This document shows, piece after piece, positions 51,730-60,255 of a stretch of DNA of 64,000 nucleotides. The notes beneath the pieces were generated by a model. It was not told the DNA's origin and searched no databases. It worked only from the letters and a program-made list of their open reading frames with translations. Numbering within the stretch: position 1 is the first letter of the stretch; each line of letters starts with the position of its first letter. A program made the translations under genes and the position numbers. This DNA comes from Lewinellaceae bacterium (GTDB taxonomy: Bacteria > Bacteroidota > Bacteroidia > Chitinophagales > Saprospiraceae), in the NCBI GenBank assembly GCA_016716135.1, contig JADJWX010000005.1, positions 310,001-374,000 of the forward strand, written 5' to 3'.

Positions 51730-52304
51730 CGATCGGCGTTTTCATGAACAAACGCCTGCATCTGCCGCGCCGAATCGCGGCGAAACCGCGCCTGTAGCAG
51801 CCGCACCAGCGGGTACCCCAAACGCGCCACCCAATGCCGGGGCCGGGAAAAAGCGCGCAGAACATACCATACCACGCCATCCGGGGCCATTTCTACCAGA
51901 AACAGTTCTTCCCCGCTTTCGACGTGCCCGGGCAGTGTGCCGTAGGCAAAACCGAAACGATCCGGCGCATCCACCACATAAACGATCCGGCAGGCATTGC
52001 GCCACCAGAAGCCCAAAAAGCGGGCGTACATAGCTACGCTGGTTCCGGGTTGGAGCGGGGCATTTTCCGGGAGAATTTTCGTCCACCCGGCTGGAAACAT
52101 TTTCCAGGCCCGGACGGCCATTTTGGCGCGCTCAAAATCCGCGGCTCCGCGGCCGATACGAATCCGGAGCCGGTCATTGTCGAATCCGGCAAGTTGATCG
52201 GGCAGTTTTGTGCCCTCCAAATGCGGATAGGTGAAAGGTAAGTCCCGTTGAAGTTGGAGAAAGTGTTCTGTCGCGGCAGTTGTCGGCTGTTTGATCGTCA
52301 GCAT
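51726..52304 (-). CDS. DUF1990 family protein
   Basis: 192 residues without a signal peptide. Features typical of DUF1990: an opening FTYPHLEGTKLPDQLAGFDN, the RIRIGRGAADFERAKMAVRA segment (G-R-G-x-x-x-F-x-x-A), the WKMFPAGWTKI stretch and the closing YPLVRLLQARFRRDSARQMQ. The fold is START/Bet v1-like, so a hydrophobic ligand is plausible. It is translationally coupled to the YndJ-like gene. A perfect 11-bp inverted repeat sits three bases upstream of its ATG and could be an operator or translation-blocking hairpin. Confidence 0.82.
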   Translation of the reverse strand: MLTIKQPTTAATEHFLQLQRDLPFTYPHLEGTKLPDQLAGFDNDRLRIRIGRGAADFERAKMAVRAWKMFPAGWTKILPENAPLQPGTSVAMYARFLGFWWRNACRIVYVVDAPDRFGFAYGTLPGHVESGEELFLVEMAPDGVVWYVLRAFSRPRHWVARLGYPLVRLLQARFRRDSARQMQAFVHENADR

Positions 52305-52306
52305 AT

Positions 52307-52334
52307 ACTGTTTTCAAGAAATATTGAAAACAGT
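52307..52334. promoter_or_regulatory. Palindrome at the DUF1990 start codon (possible operator)
   Basis: ACTGTTTTCAA (52307-52317), spacer GAAATA, TTGAAAACAGT (52324-52334). The right end lies two bases before the ATG at 52302-52304 on the minus strand. It is AT-rich and symmetric like a dimer-binding site; no T-tract. Confidence 0.5.
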
Positions 52335-52601
52335 GAAACGCTGATGCGTTGGGAAAGTTCGCTTGGGCTATTTGTGGCAACCAAACATTCATCATCCTTT
52401 TTTGACAACCCACGTGCAGACTCACGAACGAGTTTGATCACATAAATGAGTTTGCCGGACTCTACAGGTCACGTCGAGCAACTGTCGTTACTTCACATTC
52501 CTCGTGGCAGTTTCGACACGCCGGGACGCACAAGCAGATTGTGGTTATATTGTAGTTTTCGAACACTTTGGGCCAGCGGGGGTAACCTTTTCTATGATCT
52601 T
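52335..52601. other. Intergenic stretch without a supported gene
   Basis: The frame open on the plus strand from 52446 reads into the following T9SS gene, but the added 52 codons (MSLPDSTGHVEQLSLLHIPR onward) carry no signal and the true start is 52602. TAACCTTTT at 52583 is a weak -7 candidate. Nothing else is recognised. Confidence 0.5.
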
Positions 52602-54477
52602 ATGAACAAATTAATTTTCATTATTGCTTTTACCCTGGTAAATATCTCAGGCAACGCCCAGGTAATTTATGTAAACAGTCAATCCTCCGGTCTCAATAAC
52701 GGGACCTCCTGGGAAAATGCTTACACCAGCCTTCGTGAAGCATTGCAATCCGCCGCTTACGGGGATGAAATTTGGGTTGCCCGAGGGAACTATAATGCAT
52801 ACGTAAAAGATAGCAGTTTTTCATTCAGGCCAAAGAGCGGTATTAAGTTGTTTGGTGGTTTTATTGGAACCGAAACTCAACGGGAACAAAGAGATTGGGA
52901 ATCCAATACCACCGAATTGGTAAACTATGCCGGCACATTTGCTTTGCCTAACGTAGTCTACTATGAACACACCGATTCAACGACTCGAATCGATGGGTTT
53001 ATCATAAAAGAAGGGGTATCTTTTTTAGTTGGGACGGACGACTGCAACTACGGTGGCGGCACCAACGAATTCGTGTGCCATGGAGGAGGGATATATGCCT
53101 ACAGTGATGATACAACCAAACCGACATGCCTGACAATTGCAAATTGTTCGTTTTATAAAAATGTTGCTCGATTTGGCGGGGGCGTTTCCTTAAACTTTAG
53201 TGGGGGTGCCGGCTCGGTGTCCATTTTAAATTGTCAATTTATAGAAAATGCGGGGAATATTGAAGGAGGAGGGATATATGCCTATTTAGGTAATGTTGGA
53301 ACAAACAAACTCGAAATAGACCAATGTGTATTTGAAAAAAATGGCGCCTTAGCTGCGGCAGCAATTGATATTTATAATTTTAATCCGAATACAAAAATAA
53401 CGATCAAGAATTCAGAATTCACAAACAACAAATCTATTTTATCGGGCGCTGTGTTTTTAGGAAATTACAGCAAAACAAATGGCCAGGGTTGAGAATTGCG
53501 AATTTCTATCAAATATTGCAGGCATCAATAACTTCGAACCTGGACGAGGTGGAGGCTTAGTCGCCGGTAATACAAACCTGGATCGATGCTCGTTTATTGG
53601 AAACAAGTCCTATGAAGGCGCTGGTGCCGAGGTATTTAACGGGAGAATTACCAACTGCCTTTTTGCAGACAATTATTCTACAAATCAAGGAGGGGCTATA
53701 AAAACGCTTGGGAAAAATCATATCGTCAACAGCACTTTTGTAAATAACTTTTGCACCAATTATGGCGGCGCCTTCTATTCAGAACATTCCAGTAATGCCC
53801 CCGATACCATTCTGAACTGCCTGTTCTGGAACAACCGGGCTGCTTTAGGCGGCGACTTTATAGCGGATCAGGAAATGTTCAGTTTATTCCACTTGTATGT
53901 GGATTACTCCTTAGTCGATGCGGATAACTGCGCTCAAATTACAGCACCGATCAACCTAAATGCAGGAGATGCTTTTGATTGTGGTAGCCACATGCTTTGG
54001 AATGCCTACCCAATGTTTTGCGATTCAGCGTTAAAAGATTTCCGTATGCTCGCCGGGTCGCCGGCAATAAATGCCGGGGATAGCAGCATAATCGCTCAGC
54101 TCGAGCTACTTGTTGACCTTGAAAACAACCCTCGCATCGGCAATGGGTTGCCTGATTTAGGGGCATATGAATACCAAGGGATAATACCAGCCTATGACAA
54201 TGAAAAGCCTGAATTCACCGCTTTTTTGTCTCCAAATCCAATTGTTTCTGGCGCTTATCCAATTATTCAGTTTGTAGAACCCGTATTCAATTCATTGGAG
54301 GTTTCGATCCTGGGAATTGATGGCTGCATAATTCATCGTGAAATTGTTCGTCCCAATGCTGCTTCGTCGGCGATTACACTTCCTGTATCGCTTACTCCTG
54401 GCATATACCTGATTCGAATTTCGGAGCAACTAAAACCGGGCAGGCAAGTAACACTGAAATTGATTGTGATGAATTAA
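52602..54477 (+). pseudogene. Right-handed beta-helix (parallel repeat) secreted protein with T9SS type A signal, broken by one frameshift
   Basis: Signal peptide MNKLIFIIAFTLVNISGNA. The body is a pectate-lyase-like right-handed beta-helix built of Gly-Gly-x-I/V-x-x and N-C-x-F-x-x-N units (HGGGIYAYSDD, NCSFYKNVARFGGGVS, NCQFIENAGNIEGGGIYAY), with ENCEFLSN after the break. The C-terminal type A domain (FLSPNPIVSGAYP onward) is intact. The first frame ends at 53492; the second takes over at 53479-53487. Removing one G from GGG (53486-53488) restores NGQVENCEF without loss. A sequencing error or recent mutation would explain it. AT-rich relative to the window. Function unknown; polysaccharide lyase activity is not established. 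Confidence 0.78.
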
Positions 54478-54513
54478 ATTCATTCCCTTTACGTCATGTA
54501 AAGCCTGGAAAGT

Positions 54514-56248
54514 TTACTTTTTCACCACTTTCCCAACCGCCCGTCGCCCATCGTCAACCACCAAATCAAAAACATACACCCCGCGCGGCAACTGGCCCAA
54601 CTGCCAGTCCGAATGCGCCCCGCGCCAGGCCGTTCGGGCCACCACGCGTCCGGCCATATCGCGCAGTACGACATCCACCCGCTGCCAGGCTTCAACTGCC
54701 GAGACTGAAAACGCAAGCACCGACTGAAAGGGATTGGGCATAACAGCAAGATCCAAACCGGCCGCTTCCACGTCTTTTTCCGAAGAAACCCCAACGGTGA
54801 CCGGATAACAAATCGAGTCTGCACCATCACTGTTGCTGACTTTCAGGCATTACATTATAGACACCCGGCGCCGGGCAAATGGGTCTTTTTCCGCACTCCG
54901 GGCCGTCACCAAATCCCATTGCCAGGTGGCGGGTTCGTAAATGGATAAATCGGTGAAGCTGACATTCAGCGGGGTGAGCGTATCCCAAAATTCCCAGCGG
55001 AAATGGGCAGCGGGCAAGTTATCCAGGCCCAGGGTATCGCAGGGTGAACCGTCGAGGGGGCCGAGGCGGTAGTTGGGGAAGTTGGGCATGCTAAAGTTAT
55101 TCAATGTTGGCAGCTGTACGCCATGCTGTTCGAATCGGCAAGCGGCTCCCAGAAGATCTGGACGGTGGATTACATGCAAGGTATTGACCGTTGCTGCGCT
55201 GTTCATATATAATTTCCCGTCGGACGCTAATTGTAGGAGAAAAAAGAAGGTATTTACTGGGGACATATAGCCATCGTATACCCCAATTAACACCTCACTT
55301 GCAAGGATATCATCGGCCTGCAAATCATATTGATGCAGCCAAAGTCCATTTGCAACATACAAATACCTGGAATTAGGTGAGACAGCAACTCCGGGTGCTC
55401 CAACCTGAGACAGGTGTATGTTTTCGGGATTACTCATTAAACCTGTACACCTGTTGAAATCAAAGATATCTAACCAGCCTCCCAAGCTTCCCACTGAATT
55501 ATATCTGATATATTTTGTGCCATCGGGAGAAAATACTGCTTGCCCAGCATTCGATATTGGAGCAGTGCCCAGCTTTTGTGTTCCAAAAATCCAAGCCAGT
55601 CGGTGTCAATAAATAAGTAAAATACAATGCGCTATTCCATTTAGGGATCAAAATCCACCAATCTCGACCATTGGCATGCTTGCAAGCGGTGAGCTTACCG
55701 TAACAAAGGGTGTCTTTTAAAAAAACCTTGTTGATCGCTACCACCTCCCCGCGCCCGTTGTCTCCCTGCATATCAATTTTAGAATATAAACAATGATATA
55801 TTTGATGAAATGAATATGGAGTAGGGTCAAAGGTGCTCAGGACATGAATCAAATAAAATTTGTTGCTATCATCTGGATCTGGCAAAATGAGCACCCCTTG
55901 CGGGTTGGCATCTTGTTTAACACTAGGATTAGGGTTCAAATTGAATCCGCCAAGCATAGTATCATTCAGTGCGTTTGCGATATAATACGCGTTTGTATAA
56001 AATAAAAGCGCGCCATTTACATCGCTCATAGTTCCATTTGATATATCAAAGTCCATGTAACGGTCTTCTCTTGTAATTGTCGGTGGGTTAGTTAAAAAAT
56101 CAATTCGAGTGCCACCCCAATCGAGAGACGTGCCATAACTATCATACCCCATAAGCCAGACATTATCATGTCGGGGTGAAAACCTGGGATTTTGAGCATT
56201 TAGAAAAGCCACCCAAAGCAAGAAATAAATTGAGGTAAGTGTTTTCAT
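54514..56248 (-). pseudogene. Secreted PKD-domain protein with T9SS type A signal, broken by three frameshifts
   Basis: Signal peptide MKTLTSIYFLLWVAFLNAQ at 56248. Three open pieces follow: 56248-55577, 55576-54850 and 54849-54514. The N-terminal part (NVWLMGYDSYG, DGTKYIRYNSVGSLGGWLD) is the WD-like repeat region of a Bacteroidota surface protein family. A PKD-like domain (LNVSFTDLSIYEPATWQWD) and a type A sorting domain (LAVMPNPFQSVLAFSVSA) follow. Frame restoration: one extra A in TTTT (plus strand 55574-55577), one missing base in GGG at 54873-54875, one extra T at 54850-54851. The read-through then gives DPFAPAPGVYNVCLKVSNSD. Homopolymer positions suggest assembly error; real decay is the alternative. 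Confidence 0.75.
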
Positions 56249-56375
56249 GGGAATGAATTTCAGATTGTCAGAACAAGATACGATTGACAGGTTAATCACC
56301 CGCTTGTTATGGCAAGCTGAAATGAAGTTATCTCTGACCAGGCTTCTATAAAAATTTGCGCGCAATCGCAGCAAC

Positions 56376-57110
56376 TCACCAAAACCGCACCCGCTGCCAC
56401 AACATCGCCCGGGCATCAAACACCAGCAACGCACCCGACAGCGGCTCCCCTATCCCGGTAGCGATTTTGAGTACCTCAGCCGCCATCACGCCCCCAATGA
56501 TGCCGGGCAAAGGCCCCAGCACACCGGCATCCACACAATCCAGCGCATCAGTGGGCGGTGTCGGGAAAAGGTTGCGGAGGTTGGGGCCGCGGCTGCCGTC
56601 GGCTTGAGGGAGATTGAAGACCGACACTTGCCCCTGAAAACCGGATGCAGCACCCCAAACCAGGGTTTTGCCCAGGTCAACACAGCTGTCGTTCACCAGG
56701 TAGCGGGTTTCGGTGTTGTCCGTCCCGTCGGCGATCAGGTCGAAATCGCGGAGCAACGCGGCGGCATTGGAGGAATTAAGACGAAGTGGGAATGCCTCTA
56801 CCCGGCAATGCGGATTAACCGTTTGCAACCGCCGGACGGCCGCATCCACTTTCAGATGGCCAAGGTCGTTGGCGGTGTACAGGGTTTGCCGGTGCAAATT
56901 GGTGTTTTCCACCACATCGGCATCCACAATGCCCAGCCGCCCGATGCCGGCTCCTGCCAGGTAGGGCAGCAATCCCGAGCCGATACCGCCGGCGCCTATG
57001 ACAAGCACGCTGGTTTGGCGCAGGCGATCCTGACCTTCCAGGCTCCAGCCGGGCAGGGTCATCTGGCGGAGGTAGCGCTGCCATTCGTCGGGTGTAAACT
57101 CGGTTTGCAT
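56376..57110 (-). CDS. ThiF/MoeB/HesA-type E1-like adenylyltransferase
   Basis: 244 residues. The nucleotide-binding loop GAGGIGSG (39-46) is followed by the Asp of VDADVVENTNLHRQ, the adenylating Arg-containing HLKVDAAVRR, and the DGTDNTETRYLVND motif. A Cys in DALDCVDAGVLGPLPGIIGG fits the catalytic position. Zinc-binding CxxC pairs of MoeB are absent. It activates the C-terminal Gly of a ubiquitin-like sulphur carrier (thiamine, molybdopterin or cysteine pathways); no carrier gene is nearby. The exact -7 box TACCTTTG lies five bases before the ATG, directly against a repeat element. Specific pathway unresolved. Confidence 0.9.
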   Translation of the reverse strand: MQTEFTPDEWQRYLRQMTLPGWSLEGQDRLRQTSVLVIGAGGIGSGLLPYLAGAGIGRLGIVDADVVENTNLHRQTLYTANDLGHLKVDAAVRRLQTVNPHCRVEAFPLRLNSSNAAALLRDFDLIADGTDNTETRYLVNDSCVDLGKTLVWGAASGFQGQVSVFNLPQADGSRGPNLRNLFPTPPTDALDCVDAGVLGPLPGIIGGVMAAEVLKIATGIGEPLSGALLVFDARAMLWQRVRFW

Positions 57111-57114
57111 GAGG

Positions 57115-57122
57115 CAAAGGTA
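57115..57122 (-). promoter_or_regulatory. -7 box TACCTTTG for the ThiF-like gene
   Basis: Exact TAnnTTTG on the minus strand; G is five bases before the ATG, so the mRNA would be leaderless or nearly so. The inverted-arm element begins two bases beyond it. Confidence 0.6.
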
Positions 57123-57124
57123 AA

Positions 57125-57277
57125 TCGAGTGCGGAATACGGAGTGTGGAGTGCGGAGTGATTCACCATTGCGGATTATGTTGTTTTGCACTTTTTCTGAT
57201 ATCCCTATAGGGCAAACCTTTACCCTCAACGCAATGGTGAGCCACTCCGCACTCCGTATTCCGCACTCCGTACTCGA
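57125..57277. repeat. Inverted-arm intergenic element, copy 2 (AGTGCGG type)
   Basis: Left arm 57125-57169 (TCGAGTGCGGAATACGG onward) and right arm 57233-57277, its inverse. The units are AGTGCGG where copy 1 has ATTGCGG, on both arms. The core, read on the minus strand, matches the copy 1 core. It ends at the base before the TonB-receptor stop. Confidence 0.85.
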
Positions 57278-59638
57278 CTAAAACTGCACCGTGTAACTCA
57301 ACACCGGGATAAGCGGCGCCTGATACCAGTATTGCACGTTCTTGTCGTCGGTGTCGTAGTAGCTGCCGAATACATTCTGGCGGTTGCTGGCGTTTTGGAC
57401 GTTCAGCGCCACGGTGGTGGTCACGCGTTTGTAGTTGCGCTTGAGCTGTACGCCGGCATCGACACGGAAGTAGGTCGGCATGCGGTTTTCATAAGCCCGG
57501 GTTTCATCGCGCACGGTTTTGTCCTGCGTTTCAGAAGCCGCCAGATCGATTGGTGATTCGCGCAGGCCGCCCATCCAGGTCAGTTTGAGGTTGACCCCGA
57601 CGGTGCGGTTTTTATGGCGGCGGTTCCAGTCCCATTCCTTGCCGCCCACCAGGCCATTGATAAAATTCGCATTAAACCGGGTGTTGTGCCAAATGCCGTC
57701 GGAGCCCTGGTATTCCGACTCAAACAGCGCGGAGGAGAGCATGACGTAAAACCCGTTGGTCAGAAATTTTTCCACCGTCAGTTCCACCCCGTAGTTGCGG
57801 CCCCGGCCCCGGTTGGCCAGTATTTCCGGTGTAAAGCCATCCACCTCGTTCAGGATGGAATAGGAATCCAGCACATCGCGGCGCACCGGAATGTTGAACA
57901 GGGACTGGTAATAAATTTCGGGTTTGATGTGCCAGTTGCCCGGCAACGACTGGTCGTACGACAGCACAATGTGGTGCGCCTTGTTCATCCCCAAATTGCG
58001 GTTGGGCAGGGCGCCGTTTTCATCTTCAACGAAGTACACTCCGAGCGGCAGCACCTGCCCGTGCAGGCCGTAACCGAGGCTGAGCGACTGCCGGTCGTTG
58101 AAGGCATATTTTACCGCAGCACGCGGCTCCAGCGAGTAGGTATTGTTTAAAAACAAATAAATCGCGTGGGCGCCGGCATTCAGGGTCAAGCGCTCGGAGG
58201 CCCGGTATTGCCATTGGGCAAAGGCGTCGAGCGAGGTCGTCCGGCCGGTTTTATTGATTTGCTGCACAAAACGCTCGGCATCGTCGTCCCACTCGGATTG
58301 CCGGAGGCGGAAATCGAGCACATTGACGTAAGCCCCGGCGCGCAGCAAATGGCGGGCATTGAATTTATGCGTAAGCACCGAGGAAATGGTCAGTTTCGTT
58401 TGGCGGTGGTCGCCCTCATCCAGGCGGCGCAGGCTGTAATCGGGCTGGTACTCATCGGCTTCCTCGCCGTTGAGCGTCCCGGAATAGGCTGCCACCGTTT
58501 TCAGGAAGGTATTGTCGCCCCAAACGAGGCTGTGTGTCAGGCCGACCACACCGGTATTCGAATTGAAATCCCAGTTGTACTGCTCGTCGCCATTGTCTTT
58601 CCAAAGCAAGGAATCGGCGCTGCCGCGAAACGACTGGGTGCTCAGGCCGCCCATGCCGAACAGCGTGAATTGCCCGAGCTTGCCCGCCGGCATCCAGAGG
58701 TTGAACGAGAGGTCCTGAAAATCGGTTTGCGCGTCGCCGATGTTCACCCCGAGTTTGCTGATCAGCGAGAGCGTGGAGTAGCGGTAGTTGACGAGGTAAG
58801 AGCCCGTCTGGCCACCCAGGCGCATGGGCCCTTCCACGGCTGCGTCGAGGCCGAGCAGACCAGCCTGCAGGGTGTATTCGCGTTTTTCGGCGTTGCCCTT
58901 GCGCAGTTTGAGGTCGAACACGCCGGAAAGTGCGTTGCCGTATTCGGCGGCAAACGCCCCGGTGAGGAAATCGGAGTTGGTGAGCAGTTGCGCACTCAAA
59001 ATCGAGATGCCGCCCCCCGAGGAGCCGACAGATGAAAAGTGGTTGGGATTGGGGATGTCCACGCCCTCCATGCGCCAGAGCAGGCCGTTGGGCGCGTTGC
59101 CGCGTATGGCGATCAGGTTGCTGCCGTCGTTGCTCATGGCCACCCCGGCGTAGGCCGATGCCATGCGGGCAGGGTCGTTCACGGCAGCGGCAAAACGCTG
59201 GGTTTCCTCCACGGAGAAGGTTCGGGCGCTTACGGTGGACAGTTCGTTCAGCGCTTTTTGTTTGTCCACCTTGGCCTGGATGACCACCTCCCGGGCGGTA
59301 AGGAAATCTTCTTCGAGCTCGATGCGCAGCTCGGTTTCTTTTCCGGAGTTGACGGTAATGTTGGGGATCACCATTTCTTTGTAGCCCAGGTAGGTCACCC
59401 GCAGGCTGTGTTTGCCCACCGGCACGGCCGGCAACCGGAAACGCCCTTCCGGATCGGTCATGGCGCCCATGGGCGGTTCGGCGCCGAGCAGCACCACCGT
59501 GGCGCCGACGAGCGGGGTATTCACGGCTTTGTCGACGACGGTGCCTTTCAGTGTTTGGGTAAAATTTTGGGCAACGCCCAAATGCGCGAGCAGGGCAAAA
59601 CAGGTGGTCAGCAGGAAAAATTTTGTTATTTGCAACAT
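57278..59638 (-). CDS. TonB-dependent outer membrane receptor
   Basis: 786 residues from the ATG at 59638 (MLQITKFFLLTTCFALLAHL, signal peptide). A carboxypeptidase-regulatory-like domain (LKGTVVDKAVNTPLVGATVV, about residues 25-110) precedes the plug (IAIRGNAPNGLLWRMEGVDI) and a long barrel, ending WYQAPLIPVLSYTVQF with the terminal Phe typical of BAM substrates. It imports a large substrate (siderophore, vitamin or glycan) across the outer membrane using TonB energy. No SusD partner or TonB/ExbBD gene is present, so it is unlikely to be a SusC-type glycan importer. A stem-loop lies in its 5' leader at 59675-59700. Confidence 0.93.
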   Translation of the reverse strand: MLQITKFFLLTTCFALLAHLGVAQNFTQTLKGTVVDKAVNTPLVGATVVLLGAEPPMGAMTDPEGRFRLPAVPVGKHSLRVTYLGYKEMVIPNITVNSGKETELRIELEEDFLTAREVVIQAKVDKQKALNELSTVSARTFSVEETQRFAAAVNDPARMASAYAGVAMSNDGSNLIAIRGNAPNGLLWRMEGVDIPNPNHFSSVGSSGGGISILSAQLLTNSDFLTGAFAAEYGNALSGVFDLKLRKGNAEKREYTLQAGLLGLDAAVEGPMRLGGQTGSYLVNYRYSTLSLISKLGVNIGDAQTDFQDLSFNLWMPAGKLGQFTLFGMGGLSTQSFRGSADSLLWKDNGDEQYNWDFNSNTGVVGLTHSLVWGDNTFLKTVAAYSGTLNGEEADEYQPDYSLRRLDEGDHRQTKLTISSVLTHKFNARHLLRAGAYVNVLDFRLRQSEWDDDAERFVQQINKTGRTTSLDAFAQWQYRASERLTLNAGAHAIYLFLNNTYSLEPRAAVKYAFNDRQSLSLGYGLHGQVLPLGVYFVEDENGALPNRNLGMNKAHHIVLSYDQSLPGNWHIKPEIYYQSLFNIPVRRDVLDSYSILNEVDGFTPEILANRGRGRNYGVELTVEKFLTNGFYVMLSSALFESEYQGSDGIWHNTRFNANFINGLVGGKEWDWNRRHKNRTVGVNLKLTWMGGLRESPIDLAASETQDKTVRDETRAYENRMPTYFRVDAGVQLKRNYKRVTTTVALNVQNASNRQNVFGSYYDTDDKNVQYWYQAPLIPVLSYTVQF

Positions 59639-59674
59639 AGCGGTTAAGTAGTTGATGTTCAATGGAAATTAAGA

Positions 59675-59700
59675 GGAAGTGCCGTGCGCACAGCACTTCC
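59675..59700 (-). promoter_or_regulatory. Stem-loop in the 5' leader of the TonB-receptor gene
   Basis: GGAAGTGC and GCACTTCC form an 8-bp perfect stem, loop CGTGCGCACA, 37 bases upstream of the ATG. No poly-T follows. Purpose unknown; could be a leader structure or transcription pause. Confidence 0.35.
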
Positions 59701-59817
59701 CCGGGCTTTTGGAATTACCCGTACTGTGATTTGAAGAATCAGTCCTTAGACACCGGCCTGGCGAATTACCCTGATGTGGTCGGTGGTTTTTTTTCGTTTT
59801 TTTTGGATAGGATTCAG
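59701..59817. other. Non-coding stretch between TonB receptor and palindrome cluster
   Basis: The word AATTACCC occurs twice (59713 and 59764). A poly-T tract with a CG break (TTTTTTTTCGTTTTTTTT) lies at 59787-59804. No gene is supported. Confidence 0.5.
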
Positions 59818-60238
59818 CAGATGTCTCCCTCCGGTCGACATGACAACATACGTTCTGCAAACTTCCTTCTGTCCATTACACACAAGTAAGAATTGGCATG
59901 CACTTGTCGATATCTCACCCTGAACTTGTCTTGTCGCAGCGCAGCGGAGGCATCTACAAAGGAGCAATTGCATCCGATTTGTTAAAAAACAACGGTTTTA
60001 AGGGAATAAAATTTGTGTAGGTGTCTCCGCTGCGCTGCGACAGGACAAGTTCAGGGTAGTTTCTTTATAAAAATCTAACCGAAACAGACTTGTGTGTAAT
60101 GGACAGAACTTCTTTATCAGGTTTTTCGCTACGCTCAAAACTTGCACACTGCCAGGGGAAGTTTTGAGCGTAGCGAAAAACCTGATAAATCACCATAAAT
60201 ACCAGCGACGTGTCATGTCGACCGGAGGGAGACATCTG
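59818..60238. repeat. Composite of nested inverted repeats, 421 bp
   Basis: Three nested stems: 59818-59845 with 60211-60238 (28 bp, perfect); 59867-59887 with 60088-60108 (21 bp, perfect); 59917-59958 with 60016-60057 (42 bp, three G.U on the plus strand). A separate perfect 31-bp hairpin, 60113-60143 with 60159-60189 (loop 15), lies between the second and first closing arms. Roughly 58% of the 421 bases are in stems. No coding potential is credible. The outer words (GTCGACCGGAGGGAGACATC, TTTTTCGCTACGCTCAAAAC) are common phylum phrases from memory. Confidence 0.85.
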
Positions 60239-60255
60239 ATTAATACCATGTTCAA

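Noticed and set aside
54850..55494. Separate gene starting with GTG at 55494
   Set aside because: It continues the protein begun at 56248 after a one-base frameshift.
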